Source: Nigrospora sphaerica (lineage: Eukaryota; Ascomycota; Sordariomycetes; Amphisphaeriales; Apiosporaceae). From it: a stretch of DNA of 64,000 bases. Position numbers and translations under genes: made by a program. Positions 12,604 to 22,413 of this stretch are shown here, piece after piece; the first letter of the stretch is position 1, and each line of letters opens with the position of its first letter. The notes under the pieces are model-generated. The model worked only from the letters and a program-made list of their open reading frames with translations, had not been told where the DNA came from and ran no database searches. The stretch is taken from positions 868,001 to 932,000 of the forward strand of contig JAGVVL010000001.1 in assembly GCA_018287875.1 (NCBI GenBank). Reading direction: 5' to 3'.

Positions 12604-14024
12604 GACGGAGGTGATGTGCGGACTGTCGAAGCAGAGAGGGAGGTTGAGGTGCGGACGGAGAAGGCTCTGCGAGGGCGAGGCTGTCTCGGGAGCAGTGCAC
12701 AGCTATGGATGTCAGGGCCAACAGGTGCTAGAGGTACCAGAAGCAGTCACCTAGGGTGCGGATAAGGAGCGAGGTGGTGTCGCAGGCTCGAGGCGGGGGC
12801 GCGTGTTGTGCAGTGGCATCCCGTCCTGAATAGTGGGAAAGGGATCCAGGGATGAGATGGGGGGTGGAACTTGGCGCTTCGGGCGCTAGGGAGGGGCAGG
12901 GGGACGACGAGGAATTCGACCTCAGCTCTTTCCAGCTGTCGCTCGCCCGCTCTTCAGCTCAGCCTCGTGACGGGAATTCCCCGACTCTGTACCTACATCG
13001 TACAATAACAACACCTCTCCGGACTGGGAGGGGGGCCGTCACAATTCATCGTCCAGTGCCGCCATAGAAGCCTCGATGTGCCCGCCCAACTATGTACTTA
13101 CATATCGTCCAGATGCTCAGTCGGTCAGGTAGGTTATGCTAGTACCTCTGAACCACCAACGTCAAGGCGGCCGCGGGCGCAATCTTTCTACCACTTCGCT
13201 CGCTGATACCCGAGTTCCATGCAGGATTGTATATCGAGGTACCTAGATAGAGGTCCTACCCAGGATAGAGCCGATACCTAAGGTACTTATTTGGTTCGAG
13301 ATGAACATGGCCGTCGAGGAGTGGGTACGGAGGGAAGTAGGAAGGTACAAGGCGTAAAGAAGTTAGGAGAGGAAAGCGGCAAAAACGTCACTCTCACGGC
13401 AAGCAGAGGCACTCGGTATTCGCGAAACCTAAGGCAACTGCCGGGCCCTCCGTTTCCATCTCCATCTCGATAGCCACAAGCTGCCATCCATTCATCCTGC
13501 CATGATACCTACACAAGCACGCTTGGGGCGCGCCCCGATCAGCTCGATGCCTGTCAACCTGCCATCGCCTCTTCGCGCTCGGCAGTTCGCTCATTAAACT
13601 CTCCAGCCTGAGGGGAAACATGGCTCGTCGCCCTTTCGCTCTCTCCCGGGGATGGATGACCGGGGATGGGCGACCGGCCCATTTCTCATCTCCCCCATTC
13701 CCCATTCCTCGCCTGTTTCTTTCCTCCTTGCAATTCGGATCCGTACCGAGCCGACCGCCGACGACGTTGGAACCCGACCCGCCCATCATCCCGCCGCTTC
13801 CGGCCCGTCACTACTAGTCACGGGGCTTTTTAAGAGAACCCAAGTGACATTAGCTAGCTAGCTCATCCCTCTTTCCCGCCCGCGCCCAAGCCACCGACAG
13901 ACGCCAGGCAACTTGTTGCGTATACCGCTCCTGCACACCACAAGCGCAAACCCCTTGTGGTTGCTTGCCGCACCTGCACGCCTCTTGCCTTCTCGGGCAG
14001 TCTCCGTCTCTCTGCCCACGCAGC
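12604..14024. other. Divergent upstream region of the CAP2 and ISC1 genes
   Basis: No gene seen. It must hold the promoters of both flanking genes. Around 13085-13290 there are several words of the GTACCTA/TAGGTAC type and their complements, and a TAGCTAGCTAGC run lies at about 13852-13863 near the ISC1 side. Confidence 0.55.
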
Positions 14025-15801
14025 ATGGCCGGTGATGCCGCCGCCGTGCCGGAGCTCACGGAGCTCCACCTCATAACCCTCAACTGCTGGGGTCTGCTGC
14101 ACCTGTCGGCACTGCGCACGGAGCGGCTGCGCGCCATCGGAGAGGCTCTGGCACGGGCGGACCCGGCGCCGCACGTCGTGGCCTTGCAGGAGTGCTGGAC
14201 GCAGGCCGACTACGAGGCGGTACGCCGGGCCACTCGCCGCACTCTGCCCTACGCCAAGTTCTATCACAGCGGCGCCTTTGGTGGAGGCCTTGCTATCCTC
14301 TCGTGTTGGCCCTTTGAGGAGAGCGCCATGGTGCGCTACCCCCTCAACGGCCGCCCGACCGCCTTTTTCCGCGGGGACTGGTTCGTCGGCAAGGGCGTCG
14401 CCTGTGCCCGTCTGCGCTACGGACGCCAGCCCGGCGACGTGATTGAGGTTTTCAACACTCATGTATGTCGCGATCCACTTCGCGCCCTCTCGTCACTCCC
14501 TTTGCCCCCCCAACTGTTTCTCGCCTTTCCGGACTCACACGTGACCACTACAGACGCACGCCACGTACGGCAGCGACACGTCGTACACAGCGCACCGACT
14601 TGCGCAGGCTTGGGAGCTGGCCAAGTTGATGCGCGGCGCGGCGGAACGTGGCCACCTCGTCGTGGCGATGGGGGATTTTAACGACGTGCCACTCTCCCTA
14701 CCACACCGGATCCTGACGGGCCACGCACCCGTGCGCGACGTGTGGCGGGTTCTGCACCCGGATTCTTCGTTGGGTTCGGCGCTGCACGACGCGGAACGGG
14801 CGCGGCGTCAGCCGGTGCCGACGGCCGAATTCAACGTCCGCGAAAACGGCGTGACGAGCGACAGCGCGTACAACAGCTGGCGCTGGCCCAAGGCCCAGCA
14901 GCGCCGCCCCGCCAGCGTCGTCATTGCTCCCGACACCCCCGACCCGCGCGGCAAGCGCCTCGACTACATCTTCGCCTCGTCTGGTGCCACCGAGGGTGCT
15001 GCCACCGCCCGCGGCTGGGGCTGGGTCGTCGGCGATGCTCGTGTGGGCATGCTGGAGCGCCACCCCGAGCTGGGCTGCAGCCTCAGCGACCATTTCTCCG
15101 TCGAGGCCACGCTGGTGCTGCACCGCCTACAGCAGCCGTCGGCCGATACCCCGTCCGCCGTCGGCCGCCAACCGCAGCAGCAATTAAGCCGTGAGCCGAG
15201 CGATAGCGATAATGTCTTGTTCGCCGCGACGAGGGCCACGCGCGAGATCCCGGCCGAGTTCCTGGCTAACGGCGTCTACCTGGGCTCGCCCGAGCCGTCC
15301 GAGGCGAATTTGTCGCTTCCCTCGGCGCCATCGCCGCCGCCGCTCCGCAGCCCGTCCGGCGGACTGCCTCTGGAAACGCCGGCCCAACGCCGGGCCGGCT
15401 ACGACGCGCAGCTACGCGACGCCTCACAGCCCGTCGCGCGCCTGCCGCCGTCGACGTACGACGATATCCTGACCGTCGTTCACGCCTACATGGCCAGGGA
15501 GCGCGCACAGCGCTTCTGGCGGGGCGCCCACTTCTTCGCCTGGGTGGCCGTCGCCGTGGCATGCTACGTGGGCGTTTGGTGGAGCCCCTGGAATTCGGTG
15601 GCCTTTGTCCTCATGCTGCTGTGCAGCCTGGGGCTCGTGGCCGGTACCGTTGACGGCCTGATCGCCCTGCTCTTCGTCGGCAGTGAGATGCGTGCGCTAA
15701 AGGAGTTTGAGTGGGAAATCCTGAATGCCAAAGCTGCGGCCTCGGGCGACGGCGGCGCAGGGGCCTTGGTGGATGAAGAAGAGGCGGATAGGAAGACGTG
15801 A
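14025..15801 (+). CDS. ISC1: Inositol phosphosphingolipid phospholipase C (561 aa, 2 exons)
   Basis: Neutral-sphingomyelinase-type enzyme of the endonuclease/exonuclease/phosphatase superfamily that hydrolyses inositol phosphosphingolipids to ceramides. Exons 14025-14462 and 14554-15801, with donor GTATGT and acceptor CAG. Visible catalytic blocks are LITLNCWGL near residue 17, the metal-binding ALQECW (Glu about 56), the split VFNTH/THATYGSD block across the intron, VVAMGDFNDVP and the terminal LGCSLSDHFSVE. As in yeast Isc1, two membrane segments follow near the C terminus (about 470-489 and 492-519), separated from the catalytic part by a proline/serine-rich linker. The ATG at 14025 was chosen because it sits just before the first conserved strand. 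It is convergent with the kinase gene, 208 bases away. Confidence 0.95.
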
Positions 15802-16009
15802 TGCAGCCGGTAGATAGGCGCGCATCACCTACGAGAGGAGGCACAAAAGCGAATGCGCCTCGACTCGCGCCGGGTGACATTAATGCTAATGATTAGAATC
15901 TACTACTATAGGGCGACTACTAAAGCTACTCCATCTCCAGCCTTGTTGGCTTCTCTCACCGAGAAACAAGAGAATGAAACGTGCTCGCGGCATAACACCA
16001 CCATGACCT

Positions 16010-18992
16010 TCACCGGGCCACGCCATAGCGGCCCCAGGCGCTGCTTCCTCCGAACGAATGGCTGGTGCCGTCAAGGCCATGCCCACGGTTTCTGTCCTTG
16101 TCGGCCGCGGCGACAAGATAGCTAGGCTGTCTTCGTTTCCACGTATAGCCCAAAAAGGCAGTCTGCTTCCTCACCTCTAGCGCGACTCCTTTGGTTCTAC
16201 GATCCCGGAGCAGCCTGTCCCGTGGCCGCCTCTTCTGTTTGCGGCCAAACGAGCGCACAAACTTTTTCCACATCACCTCTTCCTTCGGGCTGGCAGCCGC
16301 CTCCTCAATTGCGTGATCTATGCGGTTGAGCCGCATCGAGTCGTAGGGTGTGGCGATGAATTGGATCAGAAGGTCGCGTGTAGCCTCCGGGTAGGCAGCC
16401 AGCTGAGCCTGGAGCGCGTCTCGCCGGCGCAAATTGCCGTGCGCGACAGTCGCCGCGTGGGGCGCACTCGTCGCATCGGGCCTACCAAATACACCAAGCA
16501 AAGATGTGGGAAGGGGGTCGCCGACTGGCTCGTCCAGTATCACTCCGTCCGCTGTGATGCTGGGTTCCATCTCCTCGGGTGTTGTGCCGGTGCTGTCTTC
16601 GGGAATTGATTCGGACCAGTCCGAGATGGATTCGTCCTCGTCAAAGTAATGTGTATCGTCGGAACCCGAGATCTGGGGAATGAAGGGTGGCGGCAAAAGG
16701 TGCAGCCGATCCCATGGCAGCCCGCGGAACCACTTATGGGCCTTGATATCCTCGGCATCAAAAGGGAAGACGGTGCGACCGGCTCGGTTGTGATGCGAGC
16801 TACTTCTAGGGGGCACCGAAGGGTGCGGCAACAGCGTACTTTGGTGTTGTGCCTGATAACGACTTGAGCAGAGACGGCTTTCCTTGTCACGAATCAGAGC
16901 TGCCATGAGATCCATGCAACGGTATGACACGGCCGGCTGGCACGGAAAGCCGAACGTGGTCCTGTGGTTCACAATATTCCGTTTCGTCTCCTGGCGGCCG
17001 CCATCTTCGGAGAGAAAAGGGGTTTGACTGTAGAGACATTCGTACAATATGATGCCCAGGCTCCACCAGTCGCACCTTGCATCGTACTCACCCTCCTGGA
17101 TGACTTCGGGCGCCATGTACTGACTCGTCCCCACGACAGACCTAGCCGCCAGGCGGTTGCCACAGCGGTTCCGCCAGTTGAGCAAAGGCTCTCGGTGTGT
17201 CGCTTCCAAAATGTCATCAGGTGTGCGACAGTGTTTCCGTATCGCCTCGGATACCGCCTGCGCCTACTTGACGGTGCCCTGGAAACCTTCGGCACGGTCC
17301 AAAGCATCCCCTTCCACCGCGATGCCCAATTTGCTCACGAGGCTGTAGCGGTGGGTTTGGAAGTAAGAAGAGTCGTGGGACCAGTGGCCATCGAAGGCGA
17401 GGCCAAAGTCGGAAATCTTGAGATGGCCCGACGCCGACACCAAAAAGTTGTCCGGCTTGATGTCTCGATGGATACAACACAGCGTGTGCGCTTCCTCAAT
17501 GCAAAGAATCATCTCGGCGATGAAGAACTTGGCCACAGGCTCGCTCAGGGTGTTCTCGCGAATGAGTAGGCCCAGGAAATCGCCCCCGGGCATGTACTCC
17601 ATCACGAGGTATAAATTGGCAGGATCCTGGAAGCTCTCAACAAGTGGTACGATCCTGTAGCAAATTCCTGTTAGCCTCACCAGGTCTCCGCGCGAGAGGG
17701 GATATGTGACGTGCCACCTCGAGCCCTCTGATGCGACCAAAAAGTCACGTTCCGCCCGGAGGTGCCCTTCCTGGTTGTTTCGCAACATGCAAGACTTGCG
17801 TATGGCCTTCATTGCGTATACGGATTTATTGGCGGTGATTTTCGGGCGATTATCCTCCCCTATCGTGGACGCTTCTGGTGTACGTTCCCTTACAAGTCTG
17901 ACAACGCCAAAGCTCCCCTTGCCCAAGACCTTCAACGCTTCATACTTGTCCACTCGAGCGTTTTGAAGGCCTCTTTGCGTTCCGGTGCTGGCAACCTGCG
18001 AAGCGCGCATCTCACGGAGGTGCGCAGACTCTTGCTGGTAGAAGATACGGCGCTGTTGCTCCGCCTCGGAATGACCGAGTTCGGCCCGTCTGCTCCAGAG
18101 ATGAGCCTCGAGGGCTTGGCGGCGTAAGTATCGAGGGCTAGGTTTCTCAACGAGATCGTTGAAGTGCGTCTCCAAGAATATCCTGGCGGCAGCAGCCCGC
18201 TCTACCGTCTGGATGGTGGGCGACGGGAGATCTAGAGTAGTTTCTTCGATCCGAGACAGGGTCAATTCGGTGCCTGACGTAGGCGCTGGTGATGGCTGGC
18301 GCCGGATTACACTAGTTGCTGTCTTCGGCTTCTTCCCTCTTAGTTCCAGGTCAGCGCTCGATGGAATCTGTTGAGAATACTTGGAGTCAACCGAGGTCAG
18401 GGTGGTGTTAGTGCCGCCGGCAGGCCGGGAACACTGGCCGCTCGAGTTTGTGTTGCTATTGCTATTGCTGTTGCTATTGAATGTAGAAGACTCGGTGTCA
18501 CCGCCCTGGAAACCATTGGATGGGACGCTCTGGTCCGGCGTCTTTTCGATCGGGCTTAATGAGGGTCTGGCCCGGGCATATCGACGATGCATAATGGTGG
18601 CGGCCGTATGGAAGCTAGGTCGAAGGCCTGCAACCGAGAAATGTTGGAGCAGTGATCGACGCTGCTCCTGTTTTCCTATCTTGGGATCGAAAGGAGGCGA
18701 GCTCGACTGCTGGCGGTCACGGTGCGTCGCCAGTGTGATCGACGCTGCTCCCCAGTATCAGAAATGGTGGCCCATCCGCCGCCCCTGGCGGCACAGGGCC
18801 GTCGTACTCACAGCTGTTGGTCAATGAACGCAGCCTTGATTTGACGCTCGACGCTCGGCGTCGCAGCTTGCAAGGCGACTCACCCCTCCCATACGCCGGG
18901 AGCGACGTAGAGACGGCTGTCGACTGCGTTGTGGGCCCTTCCTGGGTCGACGACTCAGAAAGACTGCTCAACGCGGCCACTCTTCTCTTCAT
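16010..18992 (-). CDS. NDR/LATS-family AGC serine/threonine protein kinase (883 aa, 4 exons)
   Basis: Exons 18992-18812, 18627-17718, 17654-17287 and 17202-16010. The disordered N terminus has an Asn/Ser run. Next come a NDR-type N-terminal regulatory segment (about 205-285; FLETHFNDLVEKPSPRYLRR), a glycine loop (LGKGSFGVV, about 295), an ATP lysine (YAMKAIRK), HRDIKPDN (catalytic Asp about 428) and DFG (about 446). After these come VVGTSQYMAPE, the NDR block AEDIKAHKWFRGLPWDRLH and a C-terminal hydrophobic motif FLGYTW. NDR kinases bind MOB proteins through the regulatory segment and act in polarity or cell-cycle signalling. This one is diverged from Cot-1/Cbk1 and Dbf2, so no symbol is given. 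The first exon (MKRRVAAL start) is inferred from a strong GTGAGT donor and in-frame joining; a shorter start at 18592 is the alternative. Intron 3 has a weak GTTTCC donor. Confidence 0.92.
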
Positions 18993-19832
18993 GCTGGAGG
19001 CGAGCCGGGCAAAGACCGAATGGTATGAGCTGAAAGCAACCAAAGGTCGCCCGGGTGTAGCAATACAGACCCTGTCTAACAACACAAAGCCCAGATAGGT
19101 GACAGCAGAGCCTCGTCACGTTGGAACGGGGCAAGGCTCTATCCGAGACTGGCACTGTTTTCCAGACCATGGGAGAGGATTGCAAAGAAAGGGAATGGGG
19201 GTGACATTAGCGAAACGGAGAGCAACAGAAGACACCTGGTAGGAACGCCCTGCGCTTGCCGTCCTCCGGATTGCAATGGTTGCAACGGTTGAGAGGCAGG
19301 AGAAATGAGGCATGCGCCCGCGGCAAGAGCAGGAGCTACAGTGCCGTGTCATAAGAGTGGACGATACTGCGATGACTACATCCGTAGTTGCCACTCGGGT
19401 TGTAAGCCATTTCGGAAGCCACCAATCCAAGCAGTTTCTAGCCCTTTCTGAACGGGTCCCTGGCGCGAGAGCAATCTGAAGGCATGTGGCTTCTGTTAAG
19501 GATAGCCTCATCCAATAACTGGAATGCCCCGCCACCGCCCCTTCAGCACCGTCCCCGTGGCAGAGTTGCGTCTGAAAATTGTCACCATAGCATCTCAGGG
19601 AATTAGCAAAAGCCACTCGGATTCATGTAATGCTCTCGTATTATTTCGTGACGGACGGTCTCGAGTGTATCTGGAAAAGAGCGCAAGCAGGTAAAGAAAC
19701 CAAACTTGCGAAACCTGAAAACCCTGACCCTCACAGCCTACTTTCCCGTTAAATCACAATTTTTGGTACGCCGGTTAATGCAATGCAGCGGACCTCGTCA
19801 GGGTATATCGCACAGAAAGAGAGGTACCAAGT
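18993..19832. other. Intergenic stretch between the kinase start and the FKBP stop
   Basis: No gene recognised. It should contain the kinase promoter and the 3' end of the FKBP transcript. Open frames here have no family resemblance, and the sequence is less GC-rich than the flanking coding regions. Confidence 0.5.
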
Positions 19833-21488
19833 CTACTTAATCTCCAGCAGCTTGACGTCGAAGGTCAGCGTCGAGTTGCCGGGGATGCCAGGCACGCCCT
19901 TGCTGCCGTAGGCAAGGTGGGCGGGGATGATCAAGCGACGCTCGCCACCGACAGCCATGCCCGCGATGCCGATGTCCCAGCCCTTGATGACCTGACCTGC
20001 ACCGACCGTGAACTGGAAGGGCTTGCCCTTCTTGTTGGCTGTAGGCATGCTGTTAGCAAACGGACAACTCTCGAAAACCCGCTCAAGGGAACCACGTACC
20101 ATCAAAAACCTTGCCATCCTGGAGCTTGCCGATGTAGCGGAGACCGACCTTGTTACCCTTCTTGACGACGCGGCCGCTGCCAAGCTTGCGGTCGTCAATG
20201 GTGACACCTTGGACGGTCTTGACGCCCAGAGCGCCGCTGGTCTTCTCAGCAGCAGGACCAGTAGGACCCTGCTCCAAGTTCTTGGCGAACTGCACCTTCT
20301 TGGCGTCCTTGGGCGACTCCTTCTCGGCCTCGACGGCCTCGCCCTTGTTGTTCTTCAGCTTCTTCTGCTGCTTCTTGCTGGTCTTGTCCTTGTTCATCAT
20401 GTCGTCGAGTGTTTCACCCTCGGCGGTCCGCTTCTTGCCCTTCTTGTTGGTGTCAACCAGCTTGGGGGGCTCCTCGTCGTCCTCGACCTCCTGCACACGA
20501 GGGTTCTCGAGGCCGTCGAGCTCGTCGTCCGACTCGTCAGAGCCCGGACCGTACATCTCCTCCAGGGCATCGGGGAAGTCGTCCTCGTCCTCATCATAAG
20601 AACCCTCAGACGACATATCGTCGATCTCGACAATGTAGTTACCGGTCAGGTGGATGGTGTGGGTTCCAGTGACCAGGAAGAAGACTTTCTCATCCGGGCC
20701 GATGGTGATGTCAAGAGTCTGCTGGTAGTGCTGCAAAGGAGGTTAGACAGACGGTGGGATGGGTTTGTGCGGCTGCGAACTTACACGCTCGGTGTCGAGG
20801 GTGCACACGACGAAGCTCTCCATATCGAGATCATCCTCGTCGTCCTCGTCGCTCTCATCGTCCTCGTCGCTCGAGGTAGCGGGCTCCTTGCCCTTCTTGC
20901 CCTTCTTGTTGGCCTTGGGCTTGGCATCGCCCATCTCCTCGTCCGAGTCCTCCTCTTCCTGGGCGGCGGCGATCAGCTTCTTGATGGCAGCCTCAGCCTG
21001 CGCCTTCTTGGACTTGGAGGGGTCGCTGGGGCCAGCCTCGTCGTCTTCTTCATCCTCATCGTCGGACCCACCGCCCATCAGAGCATCGAGGTACTCGTCG
21101 CTAAGCTCGCCGTCGCCCGAGGGGTCAGAGTTCCTCTGGCGGATGAGCTTCAAGGTGGAGCGGGGGACGGCGGGGATGTTGCCCTCCTCGTCAGCCTCGG
21201 GCGCCTCGGTGGGATCGAGGGCAGCCATGGTGATGCGGTACTGCAGTCGCGTTAGCCAGTGATCAAGGGCGCCCGGCAGGTAGGAGCCACGGTCCTGTCA
21301 TGCGAGCGCACGCGGTCCCGCGCTGTGCAGGCAACGGGACGTCGCGCAAACTTGCAGGCGCGACGGATACATGCGCGGCGGGAGCAACTTACGCAGGCAT
21401 CGGGGTAGCTGTCCTCCTGCATGGCAGGAATCAGGATGCTTCCCGGAGGAACCTCCAGGCCGTAGAGACCAACCGGAGTCATCGACAT
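19833..21488 (-). CDS. FPR4: Nuclear FKBP-type peptidyl-prolyl cis-trans isomerase, FPR3/FPR4 type (462 aa, 4 exons)
   Basis: Proline isomerase and histone chaperone of the nucleolus/nucleus. Exons 21488-21393, 21240-20785, 20730-20100 and 20038-19833; introns carry GTAAGT, GTAAGT and GTACGT donors and clear CTAAC-type branch sites. Residues 1-75 begin a nucleoplasmin-like core ([19 protein letters not shown]), interrupted by acidic Asp/Glu runs that match the family's histone-binding segments and by lysine-rich clusters (KKGKKGK). The C-terminal FKBP domain, about 353-462, shows [40 protein letters not shown] and FDVKLLEIK. The length fits the family. The acidic and basic repeats generate long leucine-rich antisense frames, which are shadows. 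Secure; whether it is closer to Fpr3 or Fpr4 cannot be settled by eye. Confidence 0.96.
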
Positions 21489-21966
21489 TGTGAAGGATTG
21501 GACGTGGGTGACCGAATGAGATATGGAAGATCTGGTACAGGGAACGAGGGGGAAACGTGGGCGGGAGGAACGGTGCGAAGTGAGCAAGGAAGAAAGATGG
21601 TGAGAGCGTCGAAGGGAAGAACCTTTGCGCTGGTCGAGTCTGGTCCTACCTACGTCTTTAACCGGGCGTCTATGGGCAGCAGAAAAAAAAAAAAAGTGAG
21701 AGCGCGAGAGCTTGACCAGCTAAAAAAGTTCGGCCCCACTTTACTGGCGATAAGAGGCACTAGCGCGCTCGCAGGGTCTTATCCGTGCAGGTAACCCGGC
21801 AGCAGGGTGGAACCCAGCAACCGCGACCGACAGACCGTAGTGCAGGCAAGTGGGGCGCCCGGGACCGACTTTACACAGTACTGTGTTCCTTCTCGCGGCC
21901 TCTCTTTATTCTACCCTTAACGAGCGGGGCCACTGCGTTCGGATCGCCGTCGTGCCTTTCGCTTAG
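21489..21966. other. Short intergenic region upstream of the FKBP gene
   Basis: Purine-rich on the plus strand near 21489-21640 (CT-rich leader for the minus-strand FKBP gene). It also has a run of 13 A near 21684. No gene seen. Confidence 0.5.
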
Positions 21967-22413
21967 TTACGCCTTCCAGATGCGCTTCAAAGCCTCGGTG
22001 AGGCCAACATCGTTGGTCTCGAATTCGTATAAGCCAATACCGACAATAAGAGTGGCTACGTTAAGACCCCACTTAAAAAGCTTACGTGTCTTAGGATATT
22101 TACTGTTAGGAACGTAGTCGATGAGGATGGACTGGAAACCCATATGGCTATGGACGAGGATAGTGGTGCACAGTAAGGCATCCATACTAGGGTTAAGAGA
22201 CCCGGCAGCGAAAGGAGCAACGGTTAAGGGCACCAGGCCGGCCGAAAGCAGACGCTCGAAAGTCCAGTGGTAAGAGCCGGGAGGAGGAGGAGGAGGAGGA
22301 TGAGGGGAGGGACCGTCGTGGCTGGCGATAGTAAATGCAGGTCCACTGTGCTCTCCACGGCTTCCGCTACTGCCTTTAAGGAACACGCTGGGTAAGGCTA
22401 GTGCTCTTAAGCC
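21967..22413 (-). CDS. SDH4: Succinate dehydrogenase membrane-anchor (CybS)-like protein, 5' end unresolved
   Basis: Small haem-binding membrane subunit of mitochondrial complex II. The frame is open from 22413 to a TAA at 21967. The conserved part begins at GSYHWTFERLL and has three membrane segments: LVPLTVAPFAAGSL; ALLCTTILVHSHMGF with the haem-ligand histidine region; and NVATLIVGIGLYEF. It also has DYVPNSKYPKTRK and the C-terminal ETNDVG/KRIWKA block. No in-frame ATG exists: an upstream TGA precedes GLRALALPSVFLKG. An ATG at 22417 in another frame opens a short basic/serine leader (MRLKSTSLTQRVP) that runs into a stop. Codon use is unlike the neighbours: TTA, GTA, CTT and other A/T-ending codons are common, and a GGA repeat encodes polyproline. 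It could be a normal gene with an unseen first exon, a diverged paralogue, or a copy broken at its 5' end. Confidence 0.8.
   Translation of the reverse strand, partial: GLRALALPSVFLKGSSGSRGEHSGPAFTIASHDGPSPHPPPPPPPGSYHWTFERLLSAGLVPLTVAPFAAGSLNPSMDALLCTTILVHSHMGFQSILIDYVPNSKYPKTRKLFKWGLNVATLIVGIGLYEFETNDVGLTEALKRIWKA

Noticed and set aside
17264..17286. Kinase gene as a pseudogene because of an in-frame TAG
   Set aside because: An intron with GT..AG ends, a CTGAT branch and correct phase removes the stop and joins conserved kinase blocks, so a working gene is the simpler reading.
20008..21255. 415-codon leucine-rich plus-strand frame
   Set aside because: It is the antisense of the Glu/Lys-rich FKBP gene, whose acidic and basic codons read as Leu/Val/Ser on the other strand; it also crosses that gene's introns.
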